The position numbers and the translations under genes were made by a program. Shown here in pieces: positions 12,639-24,900 of a DNA stretch of 64,000 nt (position 1 is its first letter; every line of letters starts with the position of its first letter). The stretch covers positions 10,748,987 to 10,812,986 of the forward strand of contig CM036622.1 in assembly GCA_020746105.1 (NCBI GenBank), in the 5' to 3' direction. This DNA comes from Trogon surrucura (lineage: Eukaryota; Chordata; Aves; Trogoniformes; Trogonidae). The notes under the pieces were generated by a model. The model did not search any database. It saw only the letters and a program-made list of their open reading frames with translations, and had not been told where the DNA came from.

Positions 12639-12740
12639 CCAGGCCTCTCAAATATCATACATCTCCATTAGGTAGGCTTTAGGCACCAAGCCAATGTTTC
12701 CCTCCAGTTCTCCTACCCACCAGCCAAATTCATTGTACTC
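12639..12740 (-). CDS. SKAP2: SKAP2 last coding exon, C-terminal half of SH3 domain and stop
   Basis: The exon begins after a TTTTCAATTAG acceptor in phase 0 and encodes EYNEFGWWVGELEGN, then IGLVPKAYLMEMYDI and TGA at 12648-12650. The paired Trp residues (fragment 218-219), the Gly at 228 and the VPxxY motif (Pro231, Tyr234) are the hallmark ligand-groove residues of SH3 domains. The MEMYDI terminus equals known SKAP2, so the protein end is secure. Nine nt after the stop is a consensus GTAAGT donor (12633-12638, minus strand), so the exon probably ends at 12639 and the 3'UTR continues in a separate downstream exon that I cannot place. The alternative is read-through into a long terminal exon. 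Confidence 0.95.
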
Positions 12741-13795
12741 CTAATTGAAAACAATATGCAATATTAACCTTTAGTCTGATATAAATGCAATAGAGTTTTG
12801 TATGCAACTCCTTATGGATGCTTTCTCCTATATACAGTTATAATCATTTCAACTGAAAATTAAAACATTATATCTTTTTGTTAGAGGCATTCACATGCAG
12901 AGTTAGGCAAAGACAGAAGTTAAATTTTAGAAAGGCCAGACATACTCAGGAAAATTTCTTAATTATGGCCACACTTCTCTATAGCACTTAATAAAAATAG
13001 CTGACCTCTCCATCCTCTATTTATCACAAATATAAATCTTTATCTTTGTAACTAAAAAAGTAATAGCACAATGTTGACATAGAAAAATCAACTGGGATTC
13101 TTTCAGTATCACAAGGCTAAACTCTAAGAAACTTACAGTCAACTTATTTTAAAAACTACTTCGCTCAAACATGAAGGGAACACTAGATATCTAATACATA
13201 ATCTCTTTCTTTGGACAAAGTCTACTATTGCTTTAGGCTTGCAGAAAATTCTACGGCAGATCTCATATGCCTGACAGATGACTAATGTACTTTTGTTTGA
13301 AATTTGTTTAGGCTTAGTGAGATAAATATGAAACAAAATGAATTATAATAGTTTAAAGAAATAATATCTTCCAAAAGCAATACCAAGTAAGAGTATTGTG
13401 GGATCCAAATTTAATTTTTTTCCTATGAAGTAAATATTTTAAGATCAATCCTAACAGCGGTTCAATAAATTGTAACAGCTGAAATTGCACACACACATAT
13501 ATTGAGTTACAAATGAAGCATTATTAAAACAGAGACCCCATTCAAAATTGAATGATTAGTAAGATAGAAATTACTTTGGAACAAACATGGAAAATACAAA
13601 ATACACAGATATCTCTGATAAGCAACATCTGCTTCCTGCTACACTGCTCTTCTGACGAGAAAAGCAAAAGCCTGTAGGATTTTGAATTAATGCTCCTACT
13701 GAGATGAAGATATTATTTAGACTGTAGATAAAGTTTTTGGTTATGAATAGTCAAGTGGAGCTTAAGGGTTAATGGAATTTCATTAGAGCCCGAGC

Positions 13796-13837
13796 TGTAA
13801 GGATTTGCTGCTGGCATGTAAGGATTTGCTGCTGGCA
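13796..13837 (+). repeat. Perfect 21-bp tandem duplication
   Basis: The unit TGTAAGGATTTGCTGCTGGC plus A occurs at 13796-13816 and again at 13817-13837 with no mismatch. Confidence 0.95.
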
Positions 13838-15996
13838 TATTTGGCCTGGTCGAGAGTACTCTAGGGTCCTATGAGGTGCTCAGTGTACTCAGCTCTCCCT
13901 CTGCTTCACTACAAGGAAGCCCTGTTGATGGCCCACTTTCATGCTGTGGGCCTAGGGGGTTTTGTTTTGGTTTGGTTTTGTGTTTATTGTGGTTTGTTGT
14001 TTGTGTTTTATTTTAAACACGCTTGCATACAGGCATATACACGCTTTTATGTTCTCTTATGGTGGAAAGCTGAACACCAGTCTTAAACATTTTCTTCATT
14101 CACAGTGAACTGGTGATTTAAAATACTCCATCCCACTATCCATAAAATACTGCAGTACGGGTGACTTAAGGAAAATCCACATAAAAAGCAACAGGAAAAC
14201 CTTACTTTATGATATGAACACACAAACAAGAAAGCTGCAAATATAATTCCACCTTCTTCCACTTTCCACTGCAGAGCAGACTGCTGGGGACGGGTCTGGT
14301 CTGGAAGTCTCGAGGTACCTGAACCTGATCTTCAGCGCAAACTGCTCTCCACAGAAGTTAAGAACCGCTTATAACTTTTCCCATTACACCCCAAATCATT
14401 AGAGGCTAAATAATACCCTGACACTGAGGTATAATGTTCCAGATCAGCCTGTTTAAAAATCTGTGCTTTATCTCACAATACGCTGGTTAAATATACAAAC
14501 TGGATTTCTAGACTGAAGTGGGAAATTGCTGAAAGGAGCAGTACTCGCATATACTACTGGAATCTCAGCAATAAATCTCTCCAAGAGAGAGCAACAAAAG
14601 ATTTTAAGCTCTTACACAGAACTTGTAAAGTCACTGACAAGAGAGATTAAGCAAGTTTTGCTAGACATCAGCCAAAAAAGCAAATAATACATGAAATGAG
14701 GGAAGTAGCTTAGTTAAGCGGTCATTAAATTGCGTATGACAAATGGCACAGAAAAAGCCTCTGGACTACATTATCCATTGAAAATGTTCCACTTAGCAAC
14801 ACTACATGAACTTAGAAACAATTGTTTTTAAAGAAACAATTCGGGCACCTCAAATTAAAATTAAAAACATACTGCTGTTCTGAAAACTTTCTGGTTTTTG
14901 CTACATACTAATACACCACTTACTGCTCTGGCATGAAGCTAAGTGAGAAGATGAAATGAATGTTGATGTAGCAGACTAGTAAACTAATTTAAGGATTCAC
15001 TGCAACCATTATACCATACAGACAATACTGCAACACAGAAGCTTTTACTTTGCATTACTATTCTTTGCATGGGTCTCAAGAGCAACATGAATCCCAATTA
15101 AACTATCTGCAGGCTATCAAAGTCTGAACAAAAACATAATGCGGATACCTGGCTACCAAGAATATAAAATGTTAATCTCGGGTTTTAGAATAATTACATA
15201 GCACTCCCTTTCAAGCTGATTAAAGTACAGAGGTTTCTCTTTAAACTCCTAACCACTCCTTTCTGTCCTCAGTACCATTAAAGAGTACTTACTAGTCAGG
15301 CAGATAAGCAGTATCGCCCCAGTCCTCTCCTGAAGTCACATATAAAATCCAAATTGATGTATTGTTTCTATCAACGTTATCAATTATAAACTCCTTCATA
15401 GCAATATAATTGTATTAATACACTGTTGTTGTGAGGCCCGTAGGCCTATCAGTGCTGCTTTAGATGTGTAGAATAAAAGTCTAAAGCCTGCATTTGTTTG
15501 CAACGATGAATAATACGCAGGAGGATGTGAATACACTTAGGAGTTTTACATGAATGTTTCAGGAGTGGGAAGCACAGTGCTTTTGCAAGCATCAGCCTCA
15601 GATCTCAGGTACCACTAGGTTCACCATCTGGTATCCCTCACTGCATTCAGCTCTTAACATCACTGCTAGCATAGGCAAGCGACTATACTTCAGAAGGACT
15701 GATAAAATAATAAAGAGTCCTTTAATCTACAGGAAACCATTGTAGTCAATTTATAAGAAATATTGCATCCCTTTGTAGGATGTGTAATTATTTTCTATTA
15801 ATCATGTGCTATAAAGCTACATTATGTGGTTATTCTGTTATCACTAGAAAGAGGCCTGCAGTCAGCTCCTGACAATGTTAGGTAATTACTAACACAAAGC
15901 TTCTTTCTCCTTATGTAGAAATGCTATCGAGATCCAGAGGTGCTGTGATGCTCGCTGTATGAAAATAACTCTCCGAAGAAATTCAATAACTGCAAA

Positions 15997-16200
15997 ATGA
16001 ATTGCTCCGAGGCAAACGGAGGGAGAGGAGAGGGGGGCAGGGCCAGATCCATCTGCCCTGCAATGAGGAGAATGCACAAGTGCGGGGCCGGGCTCTGCCC
16101 GCTGGCTGGAGCGTGTTGGACACACCAGGCAGCACTCGGGGACAAGGGGCCACCACAGCCCCTGCAAGACAGCTCCAGGGCAGCGGAACAGCGTGTGCCA
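15997..16200. other. GC-rich patch inside SKAP2 intron
   Basis: About 200 bp is clearly richer in G+C than the flanking intron and contains several CpGs and purine runs (GGGAGAGGAGAGGGGGGCAGG). Both strands stay open in several frames, which reflects composition, and none of the translations is recognisable. It could be an intronic enhancer, an alternative promoter or a remnant of a GC-rich repeat. Confidence 0.4.
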
Positions 16201-19200
16201 AATAATGTCAAACAACCACCTTAACAAACAGCCAAATGCTTTCTAAGCTACTCCTGTTTCCACTGTCTGCAAGAGTTTTTTTTTTTAATTTTTAATTTTG
16301 TCCACCCCAGCAGAAATTTATTAAACGAAGCAATTTCACAGGGCAGCAAGGAACAGGTTATGACTTAACGTGCAGGCAAAACACTCTTTATCCAGCATGC
16401 CACCATAGAGAGGGGAAAAACAATCCCATCAGCGTTCACAGCCTCCTTAAATGCTCTCAGCTGAACACACTGTGAGCAGATGCTTCTCCTCATCCTCATC
16501 CCAGCAATTTCACTGCACTGATGTGTATGTGCCTATGACCCCATGAGACGCTGATCATAAAAGTTTTTGCACTTGGGAAAAACACAGTAGGTAGAAATCA
16601 ACTACCCACTTTTTTTACAGATATTTTTTTTAACCAAAGATTTTTGTTGTACTATATAGAAAAGAATTTTGATATGCAAGGAGAATGTTTATATTGGAGA
16701 GAATTTCCAGAACAGTCTCTACCTTTAGAACAGATCCTCTGCGTAAATGAGGATCTCCAGATGCTTTGCACCATATTAACTTCTACTGACTTCAGCAAAA
16801 GTTGAGAACATCTGGTCCTTGTACAATTAGTCCCCATTGTTCAATACATATGGTATGGTTTTTGTGTCTGTGGGGTGGTTTTTTTTATTTAGTTTGTTTT
16901 TTTAAAAGAGTTGATGAAAATCATCATTGTATTTCAATGCCTTGCAGAAAACAATGGAGTTGTATTTTAAAAAAACACAACTGAAGTGTGTGAATTCAAG
17001 ATTTTTCTCCTGCCCTCTTCCAGTGGCACTATAAGTAATATTAACTTAGAGGCTTAAGATCTGCAAACTTTAAAACTGAAAAGCAAAATGTATCAATAGC
17101 TTTGTTTGGGGTTAAAATAAGTAGCATCTCCTGTCAAGATAAAGATGTGCAGGAAGCAGGTAGAAAATAATTTTTTTAAGAAGATCCTGGGGGGCAATTT
17201 TGGCAAGATAATATTTTAAAACACCTTTAATTCATCCAGGAGATTCAGACTAGCTAAAAAAAAAATAAAATTTAGAACTTCCTTTGGTGTAATTGCTGAA
17301 TGATACAGTATCAACCAGGGAGCATTTCTGGCACAGAACAGCATTTTCACTAAAAAGCAGAAAATGACAAATGTTTTAGATAACTGAATGAGACTTCTTC
17401 ACAGGTAGTAGAGTTGTTTTAAGACAGCAATAAAATGGTCATCTTTAAGAATATAAGCCTCAGATTTATTGTACGGTTGAGTTACTAGGTTTTATTTCCT
17501 GCAATGACATGAGACAAAATAGACACCAATTAAAGAGTTCCAATATAAATCATGGTAAGCAGACTGAATTCTGAACCACAACTGGCCCCTGAAAACACCC
17601 TGGAATGATAGAAAGGCCATTTTATCTTCCATTAGATGACACAACACCAAAAAAAATTCCAAACAGGTAGGTAAATGCATACAAATTATCAGCATGCAAA
17701 CCAGCAGAGCCAGTCACTGTGCATTAGTCTATTTAAAGGTCCTTATTGTTATGTTTAGCCATGTTTGGTTTTTTTTTTCTTGTAAGGAATATATCTAAAC
17801 AGGAAGAAAGAAATGTACAACTTAGTACTGTGTTTTAGTTTTGATCAGAAGCATTCCACTGAAGTGAATCTCCCAGTGGCTCACGTTGCAGATCTGTCAG
17901 TCTCAGAGCACACACACGACATTTCTTTCAGATGAAACTACAGTGGAAGATGCACTTGAACATCCTCCGACCACTAATATGTTCTTTATTCTATAAAGCC
18001 ATTCTAGATCTTTTTGGACATCGAACCCCTTCAGAAATGCCCGTCGTGGATGCCGAGACCTCAGCACTAAGTGTATCACTTTGAAAATTCACTCCTATTG
18101 GTACTCCCTGTTTGCTAAGGTAGATGGACACACCATGGTCACGGAAAAAGAAAATCCTGTTAAATATGGGTATTAGTATGATCAGTCGGAAAATAGCCTG
18201 ACAACAAAAACTACTCAGGATTCTAGTACATCTTCCGCATCTTTTTGAAAAATACGGAATAAATACCATTTTATGAAGATTATATGGGTAAAGTACAAAA
18301 TGCTCACACTGATTATGAAACAGCTGCACTTCTAAGTTGCATTTATTTCATAAGCAGTAATCTGAAGCACAGAGAATTCCCTTCTCTTTTCACTAAGTAA
18401 AATATACAGGTTGAGATGTGAGCATTTTAACAGACATTTCTTGTATTCAAAGAGCAAAATCTGCCACACTGGAAATATACAACCACTGAATTAAAGGGTA
18501 ATCTAGATACCAAGTTAATATTGTACCTTCACGAAAAATTCTAGAGAAAAGGGTTAAGTCCTTGATGCAATTTCCATGAATCATAAATACCTGAATGAGC
18601 AGCATTATGTTGAATTGCCATGCACTGAAATTGTAACAGGGAAGGAGAATTCAAGTTTGAGATATAATTGCTGATTCTGGAGTATTATTTATTCTTTTAA
18701 CACAAACATAAATATAAATGAGAGTTAAATTACTTTAAAAGTTAAGAAACCTCAATAATGCTACTCAGCAGGTGCCATCTGAGTAAATTTCTATTACTGC
18801 TTGCATTTGGCTGATGAAACTATGGAACTTCCCAACACAAAACATGCAAAGGAAAAAAAATACTGCATATGCTGCACTTGCACAAATTGTGCATCCCAAA
18901 CTTTAAAAAAAAAAAAGCCACTTGAATATTCAAGAACATTAAAATTATAATAGTACGAGTTTATCTGTACAGATACATTGATGGATTAATCTGAAAAGTT
19001 AGCTATTTTTTAAATAAAAGTTAACAAGTGCTATTTCAACAGTTCTGTTAATTCTACTCAGGTTAAAAACTCAAATTTGGAGGGAAACGCTCAAAGGTAG
19101 AAAAACCTAGAAAGAAGTTTAGTGGGTTGTGGGTTTTTTTCTGTGTAAAACCCCATAGGACTGCTGCCACACAAAAGTTGCAACAGACATAAATATTTAG

Positions 19201-19982
19201 ATAATAGCCAAAATAGTTTTTAAATGCACCTTTAAAACAAGGAAAAAATGCTTTTCTACAGTAATTACACTAGTTGGGTGTAGGTATTTGTATTATCAGA
19301 GTGTAAGAATGCAAATGACGCTCACTGCACTACCGGAATTTTGGTGCTCTGTTTAAAGCAAATTATAGGGGATTTGTCTTCGCATAATGCCTAGCTATTT
19401 TAGGAAATAAACATTGCCAAGCTGAAACCTTGCTCATTCTGCTAAAAGGCATTCACCTAGAAACTTACAAGAAACATATTGCACCTCTTGCTGTATTTAA
19501 ATTATATCAATGCCCAAATTTGCTAAGCTGGTTCCTAATTACTTCTGTTGTGCTAATGATCTCACTTCTTGGAAACAAAATAGTCACTTTTCCCCTAATT
19601 TCTGCAGAGGTATGAGAAAAGCAAGTGAAAATATATTCCTTTGGAATAACTTTTGTTGGGAGAGACAAATATCCATCTAATCAGGTTCGTCAAGGCAAGC
19701 TGTACCATTTATAATTCATGGTAAAACAAAGAACTATTACATGTTGCACAAATACGCTCAATGTTTTGTTAATGCTTCACCCTTCCTGCTATAATACCGC
19801 TATACCCGTACTTACTCCCTTATCAGTGAAATGTGATTTTCAAGACTAATGTTCATACCTGGCTGACATATGACAGAAAGGCAATAAAGCCATAGCTAGG
19901 TTCAAGCTGAAGCTGAATTTATGACACCATTTTGGATCCATGCACATCGCTTCCTGTCAGTACCTGCATCTCTCATTTTTAA

Positions 19983-19995
19983 CCACTAGATGGTG
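19983..19995 (+). promoter_or_regulatory. CTCF-like motif CCACTAGATGGTG
   Basis: It matches the CTCF core CCASYAGRKGGCR at every position except the final C (T here). It is a single-motif prediction inside the last coding intron of SKAP2; occupancy is not known. Confidence 0.45.
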
Positions 19996-21876
19996 TGAAA
20001 AAATTAAAAAATTGCCAAGGATTCCTGTCGAGTGCCACAAAATCCAAGTATTAATGTAGTGGATTGGGAAATATTTTTTGAAGGAAATTCTTGACTCACT
20101 TCAGGATGGTTAGGTTCACTTTTCCGACTGTTATATTTTCACTCACCAGACAAAGAGCTCATAAATGATCAGACCTTGAAACTGAATCAAGTGGAGGGTT
20201 AAGATGGATAATTCTCTGGCACTTTCCCCTCCAGGGACTCTAAATTCAGAGCTGACAGTAGTGGCCAACACTCATTTTTCTGAAAAAGCTTTAACAATCT
20301 TTAAGTGAAACAGGGCTGAATTTTCTGGGCTGTATTTTGGAGTGGAAATCATTCCCAAAGAGAGAGGTTCTATATATCCGGAGCAGCAGCAAGCCTCTTC
20401 CAAGGACCAAGTACAGATTAATCACAGCATGACCACAAGACAGTTGATATACTGAGGACAGCTTAAGCTACTGTTTTTTCTATTCTGCTCCATTTTTTAA
20501 ATTAAATTTCTTATTCTTTTGGGGAAAGAGTAGCAAATGATTTTTTTCACCTAAAAGTTGAAGATTAAGATTTCATAGTCCCTACACCATACTAGAAGAG
20601 CACAACCCACAGAGGCTAAACTCGCACAGAGAAATGCATTTGTTGATGGGCTTTTGCGGGGCAGGGAGAGGGAAGAGGTGGTTATTTTACATTAGTAACA
20701 TTCTTCAGCACTGCATAACTGCTTGAAAGTCTGCCCAATCCAAGAGCGCTATTCGGCCTTTAGTAATGCAATTCAGTTATTAGTTTAAGTGATAATGAAA
20801 TACCTCAAAAGACACACATGGACACATTACCATTAGTAATATATCTTCTGTATTTTTATGTAGCACCTTTTTCCCATAAATCTTAAAATGTATTTAAACA
20901 GAAGCTATTAAATTTATTACCTTTAACTGCAATGTTTCTGGATATCACAGAAGATCTAAAGCAACTGTGACAAAACTCAAGAGTTTGAATCTAAGACGAA
21001 CAGATGCCTTTAGCTTTCATGCACCTCTTGTATATTTCAATAATCTACAGTATCTTTGGCACTAATTATACTTAGATATGGATTCTACATGTATTTTAAA
21101 AGGTGGTTTTTTTAACGAGAACTTGAAAAGCTCCCCCTTTTTTAATATATGGGGAAAATAAAAACCTACTTTAATGAAGTGGTCAGAAGTAGACTTCAAC
21201 AGACCATGAGATATGTCTTTTACGAGAGGTTTTGGTTTTGGTGGGGGGAGTTAGGGGAAAATAAGAAAATTAACAAAAATTGAATTATAATAAGAATTCA
21301 TGCTTATAGTGCTTATCATCACTTTGGATTAGAAGAATTATATTTCTCATTTGCTTTGCAAACAGGAAAGCAGTAAATTAAAAATTGCCCAAATCTGTCA
21401 GAGCAAACAAATTTGCAATCTGAGCTGTCAGAACAATTACAATACACATACGAGGATGAAAGCATAGTTCAAAAAAAACCAAACCATTTTCTGTAGCAAG
21501 ATGCCCAAAAAGCCAGAATCAGCAGAGTCAGGAACATAACACAGGAAACAAAAAACATAACATACAAGATAATTTAAAATTCTACAAGGTTAACTTTTAC
21601 AAGCAGAAAGCACATTGTCTCCCATTAAATCAGTTAGCAAATGGTAGCCAAGAATTAACAAGTAAATAAACATGCTTTTAAGTTAATTCCTGTTACACGG
21701 CTATGTTTTAAATGTGATTATAGTTCATTTGACAAAATAATGAATTGCAGTGAGTATCTGATTGCAAACAAAGGATCTGAAAGGGAGTGCCAGTTTCCCC
21801 CCATAGAACTGTGGGAATGTGCCCTTCTGCCATGGCTCTCTTTTTACAACTATGCAGCCCCAGAAGCATCCCGTAC

Positions 21877-21989
21877 CTTGCTGAGAATGTAGATAGCGTC
21901 ACCGTGTTTAAATGTCAACTCATCAGGGAAATCTCCCTTGCAGTCCCACAAAGCTTGATAGAAATTGGCATAATCGGTATTTTTGGTGT
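21877..21989 (-). CDS. SKAP2: SKAP2 coding exon, N-terminal half of SH3 domain
   Basis: This 113-nt exon has acceptor TTCTTCGCAG and donor AAG|GTACGG. It completes a split Asp and ends in phase 0. The translation [20 protein letters not shown], then [17 protein letters not shown] (fragment residues 174-211), matches the SKAP2 SH3 domain start ([13 protein letters not shown] in mammals). The RT-loop acidic cluster, with Asp-Glu-Leu then Phe-x-x-Gly-Asp, is intact. In the family this SH3 domain binds the proline-rich region of ADAP/FYB1. Small differences from mammals (Ala for Gly after YQ, Lys-Gly-Asp-Phe in the RT loop) are conservative in position and do not suggest decay. Confidence 0.96.
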
Positions 21990-24900
21990 CTGCGAAGAAA
22001 ACGGCATCTAATTACAACAGGATAAAGACTGAAGGACTAGAGTCACTCTTTAAATCTCCAGTTAGTACAAGGCAATTTATCAGCACACATTTCTTACTCC
22101 TGTTTTAGAAACAGCTCCCTCGTACCACAAAAGCAAGTGGAAAACAAGTTTAATGTGTGAGCCCTTCACTGGCAAGTTGTATCACTTAAAGACATGTAGG
22201 CACAGGTTTTCAAAGCATTTTCCAGTTGCAACTTGAAGCAGCTAGTTTTCCTCTACTAATACATCTCCAGCAAGCTGCATTTGTATCTCAACTTGAAACT
22301 GATAAAATTACTAGAATATAATGAATATTAAACTGTGAACGGAAACCAAAGTAAGTATTTTGTGATACATTCCCCCTCCCTCTCCTGTTCCAACAAAACT
22401 AACTAGCTTCTCTAAGAACCTTTGAGATAATCCTTGATCGTTCCTTCTGAAATATGGGAGAACTGGGAAACTGTTGCTGAAGCTGCATTTTAAAAATATT
22501 TGTGTCAGCTCCAGTTTAGGACATTAAGCTCTGGCTAAACATGCAACTACACTACCGTCATAAACTCATCCTTCTCACAGCATAAGCACAATGGATGTGC
22601 TGTGTTCAAGCTGCCATACAGACCATTAACTGATTGATTATTTAGCACTCTTTGCTCTGTAATACGGCAATAACACAGTAATAAATGCTTTGTCATACAC
22701 TTACAATACAGAGTACATCTATTGAAACACAGCGCTTACACATGGTTAAATACACTGGGTGCTTCTGTTACACTGCAAACTATTTCCTGTTTTTAATTCC
22801 ATGAGAATGGAGTGTGATGAGTTAATGCAAAAAGAATGTAAGCAATACCACTAAGATGACCAGTTACATTATGTATACACTAACCAGACAGAATGTATAT
22901 GTACTAATAATTTACATCACTGGAAAGCTATCTTTTAATTCTGACAACATAAATATCATTGAACTGCCTGGATCAAGGCTGTCATCTTATTTTTGTTATA
23001 TGATCCTCGAACAGCAGGCTTGCTGGTTATGCCAACGTATACCAGTTACATTTGCATGTCATTAGCACTCTACACCATTATTTATAATTTACAATTTAAT
23101 CATGATTAGTTTGCTTTATTACCAAAAAAAATCCTGCTAAAATATCAAGAATCAAGAGATAGATGGTGTCATGCTATTAAAAAAAAAAAAAAAAAAGCAA
23201 TATTCAACTTGTGGCTTTCCCTGTTTTGACAAATCCTCTAGTTTTCACTTTAATACTCCCTATACGAGCAAGACAACCTCGTTTTCTATTTATCCATTTC
23301 CATCTGTGTTCTGTGCTATCTTGTTTTGATGGCAATACTGTTGTAAGGCTAAATAACAACCTTGAATTTAAAGCTGCCATGCAAGTTAGACACCATTTAA
23401 TTTTCCATAGCTTGGTGATTAGTAGCTACCACTTGATGTATAGCACTAGGGGGCGTTCTGACCGCCAGTGCACAAATTCTGCTGTCATCGCACCAAATGC
23501 GGCAATATATACATATACAAAAGTTCCCAACCAAACAGAAATATGAGATGTGGTTATTGTAAAACGTATAGTCAGAGTAATTTCAAGAGGCAGGTAGAAT
23601 CGGTCTGAGATGCTGCACCTCCAAATTTCAGCCTTTCCCATTTGTCAGCTCATTATTTACCAATTTAGCATTAGACAATTACAAACAGCAACACTGGTTA
23701 GCACCAAATTAATTTGTGATAAATATTAATTCACAATCTCTCTTCAGTCTTTTGGTACAGCACTGATCACAGTTCCCAGCTCTCTCTCGTAAAAGATTAT
23801 GTGAACCTTCGTAGGAAAAAACCTAAACCAGCTATTTCTGTACATCCCACCTTTCAAATCTTTCAGCAGTTGTCTTATTGATTTGGCTTAAAATACATTA
23901 ATGAGGACTTCTTCAGAATTGTACTAAAATGAATCATGACTTTTCACACTGACCTCCATCACTTTGAGATCTGTTCTTACCTTTTTATGCCTGAAGTAAC
24001 TCCTCTTAACACTAATAGGAGTTACATGGAGAACAACAGCAACAGGAGAGACCCCACAATGGCTGAGACGTATCTCTCCCTAGATGTTCGTCATGAGAAT
24101 TTAATTAAGCCTTAGAGTGAGAAAACAACTCAACTACTAACACAGCAGCACTGGAAAAGATGCATTTTAAAATAAGCTTATTGCTACAGTAAAGATGTGG
24201 CCAAAGATTTAACCATGGCTCTGTGCCCTCGTAGGTGAATTCAACATAAGATGAAGTTGTTTAAATCAGAAAACCACATTTCTTGGAGAACCATATCCCA
24301 GTATACCAGGAGCACAGAAATAGAAAGTAGAGAGAGAAAGCACCAGTCTAAGTTTGTGAAAAACTATGTCATTCTTCAAATAAGTATTAATTGCAGAACA
24401 GTTTCTCAAAATCCTTCAACTGCAACTACACACCCATAAAAGCCAATTAAAAATTTCACTTCAGGATCTATACATCTCAAGGGCAAAATGCTTCCTAAAT
24501 GATTAACAGTGTTTCACAAGCACAAAGGTAGGGGGGAAAAAAAGCTGCAAAAAGCTCTGTAAAACAGACAGAAACACATTCTTTCTTACTTCAGCCCCTC
24601 TTTCAGTTAGAGAGGAATTTCATCTGATTGGCTCTGAAGAATTGAATAAAACAAAACTAGGAGACCTGAGTAAAGAAATTTGGTATTTATACAATAATAA
24701 AATTATATGGAGCTTCTTAAACACATGTAATGCCTGAAAACAGCTGGTGGATTTAGCATCCAGAATTTACGTGCCCATTAGAGCTCAAATTCAAAGGATA
24801 TTGATTTGCTGGCATTGCTCAGTCACAATTACACTCTCTCCTGATACACTGTGAAATGTTTTGTGACTTTAAATACTATAATGACATAATTGCTAAGCTA

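Larger units (their letters stand above)
12741..21876 (-). other. SKAP2: SKAP2 last coding intron (about 9.1 kb)
   Basis: This GT-AG intron separates the two SH3 exons. It is AT-rich with no recognisable transposon. It holds a perfect 21-bp tandem duplication (13796-13837), a GC-rich patch (15997-16200), several homopolymer runs and a CTCF-like motif at 19983-19995. No embedded gene is evident. Confidence 0.7.
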
